DNA from: JAMXLO01 sp963749575
GTDB taxonomy: Bacteria > Pseudomonadota > Alphaproteobacteria > Acetobacterales > Acetobacteraceae
Assembly: GCA_963749575.1 (NCBI GenBank)
Contig: CAVVNM010000014.1
Span: forward strand, 744,001-808,000
DNA: 64,000 nt
Reading direction: 5' to 3'
Numbering within the stretch: the stretch's first letter is position 1; each line of letters begins with the position of its first letter. Both the position numbers and the translations under genes were made by a program. Below are positions 18,809-28,097 of the stretch, in pieces. A model generated the notes under the pieces. That model did no database searches. It had not been told where the DNA came from and saw only the letters and a list, made by a program, of their open reading frames with translations.

Positions 18809-20014
18809 CTACTCCGCGGCCGGCCGGGCCGGGATCGGTACCGTGTTCGGCCCGAACCGTTCGCGGTACGGCGTGGTGTCGATCTCCTCGAGTTCGACCT
18901 CGCGCGCCAGCACCTTGCGCTTCCACTCCTGGTGCGCTGGCTCGTCGGCGTGGAACTCTGGCATCACTTCCTTCGCGAACAGCTCCAGGCTTTCGCAGAT
19001 ATGCTGATGCGAGTTCTTGCCCGCCTGGTTGAGCAGGATCACCTGGTCGATGTTCGACGTCAGGAACCGCCGCAGCTTGCGACGCAGCGTCTCCGGCGAA
19101 CCGATCAGCCCGCCTGACAGCGCGCGTGCCGCCGCATCGGCGTTCTCGCGCTTCCACTTGTTGTATTCGTCCCACATGTTGACGGTGTAGGGATCCGGCC
19201 GCTTGCGCCCCGAACTCGACCCGTAATAGCGCAGCGCGAACTGGAAGAACGTCGCGCCATCCGCACGGCGCCGCGCCTCCTCGTCCGTCTCGGCGCACAT
19301 GAAGTAGCTGACCAGCGCGATGTTCGGGTTGGTCTGGTAGTCGGCCAGCTTCTCCTGCTGCTTGACGAACGCATTGTAATACGCGTGCACCCAGGCATGC
19401 GCGGCATCGGCGGAGAGGAACTGAAAGCCCAGCGCGCCCAGGCCGCGGCGCCCGGCCATCTCGATGGTTTCGAGCTGCGAGCACGCGACCCACAGCGGCG
19501 GATGCGGCTTCTGTACCGGCTTCGGCAGCACGTTACGCATCGGCATCTTGTGCCACTTGGTGTCGAGCTCGACGCCCTGGTCCTTGAACATCGGGATGAT
19601 GCAGCGGAGCGCGTCTTCCCAGACCTCGCGCTTGGTCGCCATGTCGCGGTCGAAGCCGCCGAGTTCGGTGACCGAGGCGGACTCGCCGGTGCCCATCTCG
19701 ACGCGGCCGTTCGACACCAGGTCGAGGCACGCGATGCGCTCGGCGACGCGCTGCGGCGGGTTGGTGGTGAGCTGCACGATGCCGTGGCCGAGCCGGATGT
19801 TCTTGGTGCGCTGGCTGGCGGCGCCAAGGAACACCTCGGGCGCGGGCGAGTGGGAGTATTCCTCCAGGAAGTGGTGTTCGACCTCCCAGGCGTAGTCGTA
19901 GCCCAGCCGGTCGGCCAGCTCCACCTGATCGAGCGCGTTCTGATAAAGCTGGCGTTCGTCGTCCGGCCCCCATGGGCGCGGCAGCTGCAGCTCGTAGAAG
20001 ATGCCGAATTTCAT
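18809..20014 (-). CDS. LLM-class flavin-dependent oxidoreductase (luciferase-like)
   Basis: The protein has 401 residues with the bacterial luciferase-like TIM barrel. The N-terminus MKFGIFYELQLP, then YDYAWEVEHHFLEEYSHSP, GHGIVQLTTNPPQRVAERI and GRVEMGTGESASVTEL, are typical. These enzymes use reduced FMN, or F420 in other groups, to oxidise organic substrates. Nothing here identifies the substrate. A 231-bp divergent region separates it from the epimerase gene. The frame is intact. Confidence 0.88.
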   Translation of the reverse strand: MKFGIFYELQLPRPWGPDDERQLYQNALDQVELADRLGYDYAWEVEHHFLEEYSHSPAPEVFLGAASQRTKNIRLGHGIVQLTTNPPQRVAERIACLDLVSNGRVEMGTGESASVTELGGFDRDMATKREVWEDALRCIIPMFKDQGVELDTKWHKMPMRNVLPKPVQKPHPPLWVACSQLETIEMAGRRGLGALGFQFLSADAAHAWVHAYYNAFVKQQEKLADYQTNPNIALVSYFMCAETDEEARRRADGATFFQFALRYYGSSSGRKRPDPYTVNMWDEYNKWKRENADAAARALSGGLIGSPETLRRKLRRFLTSNIDQVILLNQAGKNSHQHICESLELFAKEVMPEFHADEPAHQEWKRKVLAREVELEEIDTTPYRERFGPNTVPIPARPAAE

Positions 20015-20245
20015 GGGCTTTCCCTTGATCTACTGGCTGGTATCCCGCCGGAGGCAGCGCGGGGTGTCAAGGCTGGCGAGAGCGCGTCGGGTAAGCCAAC
20101 TGCCCGATCCAGCGACCGCTTCGGTGGAAAGCCTCCTTGCTGACCGGTAATGGCACGGAAGCCACCGGCGCCTTGCTGCCCGGCGCTACCGATGATCGGT
20201 ATAAGATCACTTGCGTGGAAATCTGCCGAAAGGGTCAGGACGGAC

Positions 20246-21247
20246 ATGGCGCCACATCCTCAACGACTAACCGTCACCCGCCGTGTGTGGCCGCTCGCGC
20301 GACCGTTGATGACCGTGCATGGGGTCGCGACCACGGTCGACGTCGTGGTCGCCGAAATTGCCGACGGCGAGGGACGCGGCCGCGGCGAAGGCGTGCCGCT
20401 TCAGCGGTACGGCGAGAGCATCGACAGCGTCGTCGCCGCGATTGATGCGATGAAAGGCGCGGTGTTCTCGGGGCTCAGCCGCGACACACTGCAACATGCG
20501 CTGCCGCCGGGCGCGGCGCGCAATGCTCTCGACTGCGCATTCTGGGACCTCGATGCGAAGCGCGCTTATCGCAGCGTAGCGGAGCTGGCCGGGCTCGGCG
20601 CGGTGCCGCCGGTGATGACGGCGTTCACGGTCGGCTTCGATACACCGGACAAGATGGCTGAGCTGGCGGCCGCCAATCGCACTCGGCCGCTGCTCAAATT
20701 GGAACTGGGGGGCGACGGCGACGTCGAACGGGTGCGGGCGGTGCGGCAAGCGGCGCCGGCGGCGCGGCTTATCGTCGATGCGCGCGAGAGCTGGAATGCG
20801 GCGCAGCTTGGCGAATACATGCCGATGCTCGTCGATTGCAGGGTTGAACTGATAGAGCAGCCGCTGCCGGCCGACGCAGATGACGCGCTGGCGCGGTTGC
20901 AGCGTGCGATCCCGCTCTGCGCTGACGAATCCTGCCGGACGCTGGCCGATCTGGACCGGCTCGACGGGAAATACGCGGCGATCAATATCAAGCTCGACAA
21001 GGCGGGTGGGCTGACCGAGGCGCTCGCGCTGGCGGCGGAGGCGAAGCGGCGGGGGTTGCGGATCATGGTCGGTGGCATGACCGGCACGTCGCTTGGGGTC
21101 GCGCCGGCGCTGCTGGTCGCACAGCAGGCCGATATCGTCGATCTCGACGGGCCGTTGCGCCTGGCGTCCGATCGCGCGGCGGGGCTGCGCTACGAGGGCG
21201 GAATGATCCAGCCGGCGGATCCGAAGCTGTGGGGCGGACCTGTTTGA
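20246..21247 (+). CDS. Dipeptide epimerase-like enolase superfamily enzyme
   Basis: The product has 334 residues. The enolase-superfamily barrel shows K151 in LLKLELGG, metal ligands D178 in LIVDARESW, E204 in LIEQPLP and D227 in CADESC, and the second base K249 in INIKLDKAGG. This set fits L-Ala-D/L-Glu epimerases and N-acetyl-D-glutamate racemase (DgcA). The first KxK motif is K-L-E here, losing one lysine, which may alter substrate. Start ATG at 20246 begins MAPHPQRLTV. At least three partial copies of this gene lie nearby (18598, 21938, 27080). Confidence 0.85.
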   Translation: MAPHPQRLTVTRRVWPLARPLMTVHGVATTVDVVVAEIADGEGRGRGEGVPLQRYGESIDSVVAAIDAMKGAVFSGLSRDTLQHALPPGAARNALDCAFWDLDAKRAYRSVAELAGLGAVPPVMTAFTVGFDTPDKMAELAAANRTRPLLKLELGGDGDVERVRAVRQAAPAARLIVDARESWNAAQLGEYMPMLVDCRVELIEQPLPADADDALARLQRAIPLCADESCRTLADLDRLDGKYAAINIKLDKAGGLTEALALAAEAKRRGLRIMVGGMTGTSLGVAPALLVAQQADIVDLDGPLRLASDRAAGLRYEGGMIQPADPKLWGGPV

Positions 21248-21300
21248 GGGTGAGGCCGGAGCTCCCTTGATGGTCTGTAGTCGATAGACTACATTGGCCC

Positions 21301-21596
21301 ATGCTCGAACTGAAACAGACGGAGCAGTTTCGGCGATGGCGGACGAGGCTGAAGGATGAGCGGGCACGCACATTGATCGCGTCTCGTCTGGACCGCCTTG
21401 CTTACGGACATGCTGGCGACGCGGCGCCGGTCGGGACCGGATCAGCGAGCTTCGCATTCACCATGGTCCCAATTATCGCATCTACTTTCACAGGGAGGGT
21501 AATACGGTGGTGATCCTGCTGTGCGGTGGCGACAAGGGAAGCCAAGCAAAGGATATCAATATGGCGAAACGGCTGCTCGCTGAATGGATGAAGTGA
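21301..21596 (+). CDS. RelE/HigB-type addiction module toxin, one frameshift
   Basis: Joined across a break near 21434 the protein has about 98 residues: MLELKQTEQFRRWRTRLKD, then ASRLDRLAYGHAGD, then ISELRIHHGPNYRIYF and VVILLCGGDKGSQAKDI. This is the 'putative addiction module killer' branch of RelE-like toxins, which act on mRNA or ribosomes. Here one base appears to be missing rather than added. If real, the toxin would be dead and the antitoxin orphaned. The antitoxin starts two bases after its stop, typical of a coupled pair. Confidence 0.82.
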
Positions 21597-21597
21597 C

Positions 21598-21885
21598 ATG
21601 GCGGTTAAGCTCACGACGTACGACCCGGCCGAGGACCTGACCTCCGACGCGGCCATGGCGACCTTCATGGCGGAGGCGTTCGCAACGGAGGACTCGGGTT
21701 ACATCGCGCATGCTCTTGGGATCGTGGCGCGCGCGAAGGGTATGGCACAGATCGCCGAGCAGACCGGTCTTTCGCGCGAACAACTCTATCGGTCGCTCAG
21801 CGAACAGGGCAATCCGACGTTGAAGACAACGATCGCGGTGATGAAGGCGCTGGGGATCGAATTGACGGCCAAAGTTCCGGCATAA
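21598..21885 (+). CDS. HigA-type addiction module antitoxin
   Basis: The protein has 95 residues. The helix-turn-helix lies in GMAQIAEQTGLSREQLYRSL, followed by NPTLKTTIAVMKALGIEL. This is the standard partner of the toxin family encoded just upstream. It binds the toxin and usually represses the shared promoter. The frame is intact and the start is set by the two-base gap to the toxin stop. Confidence 0.9.
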   Translation: MAVKLTTYDPAEDLTSDAAMATFMAEAFATEDSGYIAHALGIVARAKGMAQIAEQTGLSREQLYRSLSEQGNPTLKTTIAVMKALGIELTAKVPA

Positions 21886-21937
21886 GGGCGGCTCGGAATG
21901 AGCGCAGGCTTGGCGCGTTCGTGCCGACGCTCATCGG

Positions 21938-22343
21938 TTTGCGGTTCGCCTGATCGAGCAGCCGCTGCCGGCCGACGCTGATGACGCGCAGGCGCGGTTG
22001 GAGCGATCCCGCTCTGCGCTGACGAATCCTGCCGGACGGTTGCCGATCTCGACCGGTTCGACGGGAAATACGCGGCGGTGAATATCCAGCTCGACAAGGC
22101 GGGTGGGCTGACCGAGGCGCTCGCGCTGGCGGCGGAAGCGAAGCGGCGGGGCTTGCGGATCATGGTCGGCGGCATGATCAGCACGTCGCTTGGGGTCGGC
22201 CGGCGCTGCTCGTCCCACTGCAGGCAGATATCGGCGATCTCGACGGACAATTGCGCCTGGCGCTCGATCGCGGCGCGGGGCTGCGATATGACGGCAGCAT
22301 GATCCAGCCGGCGGAGCCGAGGCTGTGGGGCGCGGCGGGTTGA
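21938..22343 (+). pseudogene. Degenerate 3' copy of the dipeptide epimerase gene
   Basis: About 400 bases repeat the last third of the epimerase gene (from IEQPLPADADDA to the stop) with roughly 90% likeness by eye. It carries several small insertions and deletions that break the frame, for example in the segment matching LQRAIPLCADES. The best preserved part reads KAGGLTEALALAAEAKRRGL. It follows the toxin-antitoxin pair, so that pair sits between the full epimerase gene and a broken copy of its end. Confidence 0.85.
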
Positions 22344-22586
22344 TGCTGGACTATGGGCCAGTGAATTGGTCGGCCTGCCCGTCGCGCGTCAGCTTTGCGC
22401 CCATGCGCGTCGTTCAGCGGAACCCGTAGGGTCCTCGCAAGCGGTGCCCGGTAACCCAGATGGGGGGACTTGCGACGGTCTGCTTTCGGGTACCGATGCG
22501 CTGGGATCGGACGGGTGAAGGTTCTTGGCCGCGAGCGGGCCCGCCCGCACTTGTACGCGCAGCATACTCGTGGCGCCCCCGACCCC

Positions 22587-23829
22587 CTACCCAGACAGCG
22601 TTCTGTATGTCTCCAGTTCATTTAGAAGACCAACAAGGTCGTCAGGAAGTTCTTCTCGCCTAATACTATCTATAATAACAGTGTCTGTCAGTGTTATGTG
22701 ATGTTTTTCATGTAAACGCGTCCGCAGCTTGGCCAAAACCTCCTTTCCTGGAACCAACTCTAGGCGACTGTTCAAATTTCGCCAGCGTTCATTAAATGCC
22801 CTGATCGTCTCAGCATTCACGCTCGCCAAGTCCCGTCCCGTTGATCTAAGGTAGTCACCTCTTCTTGCTAGTATCTGTGCCTGAATGTCGCCTTGCATCG
22901 GGTCAGTGATCTCGGTCAAGATTTCATCTATATCTACTCCCACGATTTCCTTTCCGGCCGATGGTGTCCTGCTACTGATCGAACGATCAATGGCTCTTTT
23001 GAGAGCAGCAGGAATTAAAAGGTAATTCTCAACTTCCTTTCTGGAATGGATGTGGGCAAACTTTAGGGCTCTGCTTAGTGAATTCACCACGTGATCCACT
23101 TGTTCCGGAGGGAAATAATCTCTGTCGTAAATGGCCGCTATCATTAGCGGCGCCCCGAGAACCTCAGCGATACCCGCGGCCAAAGTAGTGATCCGTTCCC
23201 AGGAGCCAAATCCCCCCAACTCTAGCGCTGTTACACCTAGGCCCGCCGCAAGCTCCGATAGACCAAGCTTCCGAGCAAAGCGTCTGAGCACCTTAAAATC
23301 ATAATCTCCCTCGACGAACAGCACGCGCCTGCTACGCGCCAGAGCCGTAAGAGTGATGTTCTGCGCTGATCCCACCAGGTCGAGACTTCGTTGGACAGAA
23401 GGAACATCCTTCAGGCGCTCACCGCTGTGTTTCGACTTCTCAATCAGGACAATGTCGCTCGGCTCAGCTTCCGCCATTATCTCGCTTGAATGCGTTGCCA
23501 TAACGGCAGGAGCACCAATGTCACGTATAATGTCCAATAATTGCCTCTGCACGTCAGGATGGAGGTATATCTCTGGTTCATCCACCACCACCAAGGAGCT
23601 GCCTCTTGCCCTGGATAGGTGAGTGAGTAGCTGACACCATATCTGGAAGCCAAATCCAACCCAAAACAGCTCACGAGTTAGCCGACCCTCCAAGCAAAAC
23701 ATCGACAATTCGCTGGTTTGAATTGATAGCTCTGGGCGGCGGATTTGCATCCCTGGCCAGGTCTGTTCGACTAATTGGGCGAATTGATCAAATCCATCCG
23801 CAAAATAGTGCCAATAGCTCCTAAAATGC
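22587..23829 (-). pseudogene. OLD-family ATP-dependent endonuclease, C-terminal part (split by IS)
   Basis: This holds the distal two-thirds of an OLD/AAA15 nuclease. It shows the Walker B region SLVVVDEPEIYLHPDVQ, the switch ATHSSEIM, and a TOPRIM domain with RRVLFVEGDYDF and AAIYDRDYFPP. OLD nucleases combine an SMC-like ATPase with a TOPRIM nuclease and often serve in phage defence. No UvrD-like partner (as in Gabija) is adjacent. The N-terminal part is at 25535-26064. Removing the IS and one copy of the 4-bp duplication gives one unbroken 590-residue frame. Confidence 0.88.
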
Positions 23830-23833
23830 CTAG

Positions 23834-25534
23834 CCTGGATTTCTCAAACGCGGGAGGTGCATCGGGGCTGCGAATCTGAGAGAAACGTTGTGCGGCAACG
23901 GTTTTCTCCACGATCCGAGGTGCGCCCCGATGCAGACAGAGTGTACGCCGAAGCTGTTCGAATTTGAAGCGGTTGAACGGCGCTCGGTGGTGGCCGGGTT
24001 CGACGGCGGGAACATCACCTCGAACGCCGGCGCGCTGCTGCTGGGGCAGGTCGATCAAGGTCTCGGGCTGGTGCGCCGCTTCGCCGACTGCTTCATCGAT
24101 CGGCGCGACGCTCGCTACGTCGAGCATCAGGTCGAGACTCTGGTTGGGCAGCGTATCTTCGGCCTGGCGTTGGGCTACGAGGATCTCAACGACCACGACG
24201 AACTGCGCAAGGATCCGACGTTTGCGGTGCTGGCCGGCAAGTTGAGCCCGGTGCTGCGGACCGACTGCGAGCCGTTGGCTGGCAAGAGCACGCTCAATCG
24301 CCTGGAGCACACGCCCCGGCGTCATGCGTCGAAGTATCACAGGATCGACTGCGACGGCGCGCAGGTCGATGCGTTGCTGGTCGATCTGTTCCTCGAGGCG
24401 CATCGGCGTGCGCCGCGCGAGATCGTGCTGGATCTCGACAACACCGACATCCCGCTGCACGGGATGCAGGAAGGCCGGTTCTACCACGGCTACTATGAAG
24501 AGGTACTGCTATCTGCCGCTCTACGTGTTCTGCGGCCGGCATCTGCTGCTGGCCCGCCAGCGGCGTGCGAACATGGCGGGCTGCGACGGCGCGGTCGAGG
24601 AGATGGCGCGCATTGTCGCCCAGATCCGCCAGCGCTGGCCGCGGGTGCGCATCATCCTGCGCGCCGACAGCGGCTTCTCCAATGACGAGCTGATGGTGTG
24701 GTGTGAGGCGAACCGCGTAGACTACGTGTTTGGCCTGGCGCGCAATCGCCGTCTGGAGGCGGTGCTGGTCGAGCCGCTCGCCGAAGCCAAGCACTTATGC
24801 ATCGCGTCGGGCCGGCCGGCGCGCGTGTTCCGCGACTTCCAGTATCGCACGATCGACAGTTGGAGCCGCACCCGCCGTGTCGTCGGCAAGGCCGAACACA
24901 CGCTGGACGGCGCCAATCCCCGCTTTATCGTCACCTCGCTCAAACGCACCCGCAGCGCCTACGATGCGCGCGCGCTCTACGAGGATCTGTATTGCGCCCG
25001 CGGCGAAGCCGAGAACCGCGTCGGCGAACAGTTCGAGCTGTTTGCCGATCGCGCCTCCTCGGCCACCATGCAGGCCAATCAGCTCCGCCTATGGTTCTCG
25101 GCCATGGCCTATGTTCTGGTTGACACCTTGCGCCGCGTCGGTCTGCGCCATGGCCAGTTCGCCGACGCCGCGGTGCAGACCATTCGCCTCAAGCTGCTCA
25201 AGCTCGGGGCGCAGGTGCGCAGCAGCGTGCGACGCATCCACTTCGCCATCGCTTCGGGATTCCCGAACAAGGACGAGTTCGCGCTCGCACACATTTACCT
25301 TCAGCGCGCATTCAGCTCTGCCTGAGACACAGGAGGCACCGACAACACCAGGTGGTGCTCGTCGGCTTGCTGACGCGCGCCATCATGGACTCGCATTACG
25401 GGCAGACAAAGCCTGCCATGCGCGCCAGCCGCGAATCGCATTTGTCAGCCGGCTGACCGGATCGATCGCAACTAAAAATGCCTGACGACGACCGAATTCA
25501 TCGATCTGACCGGCTCGCGTTTGAGAAATCCAGG
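23834..25534 (+). mobile_element. IS1380-family insertion sequence
   Basis: The element is 1701 bp. Its ends are inverted: CCTGGATTTCTCAAACGCG at the left and the reverse complement at the right. It is flanked by a 4-bp target duplication, CTAG, at 23830-23833 and 25535-25538. The transposase resembles IS1380 enzymes. Insertion split the OLD nuclease gene. The intact duplication and clean reading frame on either side point to a recent event. Confidence 0.9.
23930..25325 (+). CDS. IS1380-family DDE transposase, one frameshift
   Basis: Two frames join near 24506 into a protein of about 464 residues. The DDE-type acidic residues are likely in VLDLDNTDIPLHG, in RIILRADSGFSNDEL and in CARGEAENRVGEQF. 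The N-terminus MQTECTPKLFEFEAV and the tail SSVRRIHFAIASGFPN match the family. Removing one G after YYEE restores the frame into YCYLPLYVFCG. If the break is real the element cannot move by itself; if it is an error the transposase is intact. Confidence 0.85.
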
Positions 25535-26064
25535 CTAGAGGCTCTGTGGCTCGAAAGTGCGGCAACCACAGTGCTCTTCTCGCGGCGGGTCTCCCGGTGT
25601 TCCAGTGGTCCGAGAACTGGAACCACAGTAAGCGCAAGCGGAAAATGCCTCTTGAAAAGTGCGGCAGTAAGTACGGGATAGTGCGGCACCTCTGGTAAAA
25701 GAATACATCCACCATCAGCAGGAAATATGAGATGCAGCTTATTATGATTGCTTAAATAGAACGTAACACGAGACTCAGTCGTATTATAATTCGTGTGGAT
25801 ATTTTCAAGTGAGATTGGGATACTGTCTTCCGGCAGTCGATAGCCAATCTCTGATTCCTCACCAATAAACACTTGCGTAGGAGCTCGCGTTCGGGCAAAT
25901 CTGATGCCATTGTCCAGTACACGCAATGCTGAAATGATTGTAGACTTCCCGGAATTATTGGGTCCGACCAGGAGATTCACATCACGAAGCCACAGCGAAA
26001 AATCCGCAAGTGCCTTGAAGTTTCTGAAAATGATCCGACTGATTCTGACGATCGCGTCCGCCAT
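25535..26064 (-). pseudogene. OLD-family ATP-dependent endonuclease, N-terminal part (split by IS)
   Basis: This is the start of the nuclease whose remainder is at 22587-23829. The start ATG at 26064 has AAGAGG upstream. The N-terminus shows the SMC/RecN-like opening RIIFRNFKALADFSLWL and the Walker A motif GPNNSGKSTII. The frame runs through the target duplication into the far side after removal of the IS: ...SHRAS joins RHFRSYWHYF. G+C here is lower than in most of the window, which suggests horizontal origin. Confidence 0.88.
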
Positions 26065-26178
26065 ACTGGCCTCTTGCTCCAAACGCAGCGCCCGACGCCG
26101 ATTCCGGGTCTGGCGTTCAGGTGTGTTACCCTGAAATGGATTTCAGGTGAACGCCATTGCTTGAGCGCGAAGACGACG

Positions 26179-26236
26179 CCAACGGACAGCAGGGCGCAGG
26201 TGACGTAGGAAGCATCGCCGGAGGCCAGAAACATGG
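26179..26236 (-). pseudogene. Fragment of a short-chain dehydrogenase 3' end
   Basis: About 58 bases match the end of the SDR gene at 28118-28178, translating as FLASGDASYVTCALLSVG against FLASDDASYVTGALLFVDG. It lies between the OLD nuclease and the inverted-repeat array. With the epimerase fragments it shows that gene ends have been copied or left behind repeatedly in this region. Confidence 0.65.
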
Positions 26237-26358
26237 TTCGGCATGATCTGGCCGTCAGCCGGCCCGTCCGCATCAGGACCCGTGCTAGAGCAGGATGAGT
26301 TCAGCTGGGCGCACGTCTGCCCTGGTGCCGCGGCAGCGCGCTCTGTCCGACCGCAAGT

Positions 26359-26634
26359 AAAATGGAACCGCAAATCACGCAAAACACGCAAAGGGCGGCG
26401 GTGCCTTACAGGGCCAGGACGATGCGCTTGATCTCAAGGCGAGGCTTGCCGAAGTTGAGCAGCAGGCAGAGATGCAAGCCTGTGGCCTTCAGATAATTCA
26501 GGCACTGCGCGCGATGAATCTCGTCCGCTTGGAGCACCGTCAGGGCGCAGCCAATGATTCGTTTGGACAGGAGGTTAACCCCTTTCCTCGCCGGTATCCA
26601 TTTGCGTGTTTTGCGTGATTTGCGGTTCCATTTT
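26359..26634 (-). mobile_element. GxxExxY-derived inverted-repeat element, copy D
   Basis: This copy has the same core, inverted ends and internal deletion as copies A-C, but in the opposite orientation. The coded tail reads AQCLNYLKATGLHLCLLLNF. The spacer that accompanies the other copies is present on both sides, including the GCGCGCTCTGTCCGACCGC hairpin region. Confidence 0.75.
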
Positions 26635-26754
26635 TCTTGTCTACTGCCGACACAACCTTGCCAATCCGTTGACGCCAGCAAATCAGGCCGCGAGCGCCGG
26701 GGGCCGTCATTCCTGCCCTGGTGCCGCGGCAGCGCGGTCTGTCTGACCGCAAGT

Positions 26755-27030
26755 AAAATGGAACCGCAAATCACGCAAAACACGCAAAGAGCGGCGGTGC
26801 CTTACAGGGCCAGGACGAGGCGCTTGATCTCAAGGTGAGGCTTGCCGAAGTTGAGCAGCAGGCAGAGATGCAAGCCTGTGGCCTTCAGATAATTCAGGCA
26901 CTGCGCGCGATGAATCTCGTCCGCTTGGAGCACCGTCAGGGCGCAGCCAATGATTCGTTTGGACAGGAGGTTAACCCCTGTCCTCACCGGTATCCATTTG
27001 CGTGTTTTGCGTGATTTGCGGTTCCATTTT
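26755..27030 (-). mobile_element. GxxExxY-derived inverted-repeat element, copy E
   Basis: This tandem partner of copy D lies 396 bases further on in the same orientation. Beyond its outer end the shared spacer stops after GTTGACGCCAGCAA and meets a fragment of the epimerase 3' end at about 27080. The five copies differ from one another by only a few bases. Confidence 0.75.
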
Positions 27031-27079
27031 CCTTGTTTACTGCCGGCACAACCTTGCCAAGTCGTTGACGCCAGCAATT

Positions 27080-27161
27080 GGTCGATCGCGGTGCGCGGCT
27101 GCGCTACGACGGCAGCACGGTCCATCCGCAAGATCCGAATCCCTCGGGCGGACCTGGTTGA
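27080..27161 (+). pseudogene. Fragment of the dipeptide epimerase 3' end
   Basis: These 80 bases match the last codons of the epimerase gene (about 21165-21247), from LRYEGG through the stop, with perhaps a dozen changes. They start at the outer border of element E. This is the third partial copy of the same gene end in this zone. Confidence 0.65.
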
Positions 27162-27213
27162 TCATAAACCCGTACGTACCCGACGGAAAGTCGCTCTGCT
27201 GTTGGCGTACGCG

Positions 27214-27956
27214 TCAGGTGACGGATCCGGTGACAAGTGCCTCAGCCCAGTTCGCGAAGCCGTTGTCTCGTGCACGAACCGCGGCTTGGTCCCAGTCGTA
27301 CTCGAGGGCGAAAAATTCCGCTGACCACCGGCGACCGTGCCGCGTGAGGATGGCATAACGCGCGTGTGGCGAGCGCGGCTCGATGCAGTTGGCTCCAGGG
27401 ATGTCGGCGAACACCGGGCAACCGACCGATCCCGGATTTATAATCAGTGGTCCACCGGGTATCTGTGTCAGACTTTGACGGTGGCCGTGCCCGCACAGAA
27501 CGACTGCCCCCGACATTGCCGGTCCGATGGCGTGCCGTGCACGGCCAGAATTCCTTCAGCAGGTTCGATGGATGCTGGCAGCGCGTGCTGTACACGGCGC
27601 TGCTCAGGCGTGAGCGCCGCGTGTGCAAACCGGTCCGCGGGGGACAGGTTCGCCTCGTCGCGATCCAGCAACCAGCGGTCGTGATTCCCACGCACCGTTG
27701 GCAGCCCGAGCGTGGCAAGCAGTTCAGCGGTTTCGCGCGGCCAGAGCGGACCCGCAACGTCATCGCCGAGGTTCATGGTTGCATCAACGCTGCGGGTCCG
27801 AAGATCCGCGACTACCGCTTCAAGCGCGAGCAGATTGGCGTGGATGTCGGCAATAACAGCTAGGCGGATGGCTCGAATCGAACACCGCCACAGAGACAGG
27901 ACCCCCTGATCATGCCAAACGCCCCAACCCAGCCTGGAGCGATTGTGATTGCGCAA
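27214..27956 (-). pseudogene. Metallophosphoesterase, internally deleted
   Basis: The N-terminal part shows the calcineurin-like signature: RLAVIADIHANLLALEAV, then NLGDDVAGPLWP and VRGNHDRWLL, and LAVHGTPSD. The C-terminal part, in another frame from 27516, shows VVLCGHGHRQS and INPGSVGCP. Relative to family members about 25-30 residues between HGTPSD and the VLCGHGH motif are missing, besides the frame change. No standard start codon precedes IRLAVIADIH. It is therefore likely a true pseudogene. Confidence 0.72.
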
Positions 27957-28097
27957 ACAATCTGTGGCTGTGAACTAGTTCACACCTCTACGGCGGACAC
28001 CAGAGCACACCAGACGCTTCCAATTGAGGCCGACTGGGCGTGCAGCGTTGGCAGCGCAGCAAACCGGCCGCGACAGTAACCGCCGGCCAAACACCCC

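Noticed and set aside
22587..26064. A Gabija or PARIS defence system.
   Set aside because: Only one OLD-type gene is present; there is no UvrD-like helicase or second TOPRIM gene beside it.
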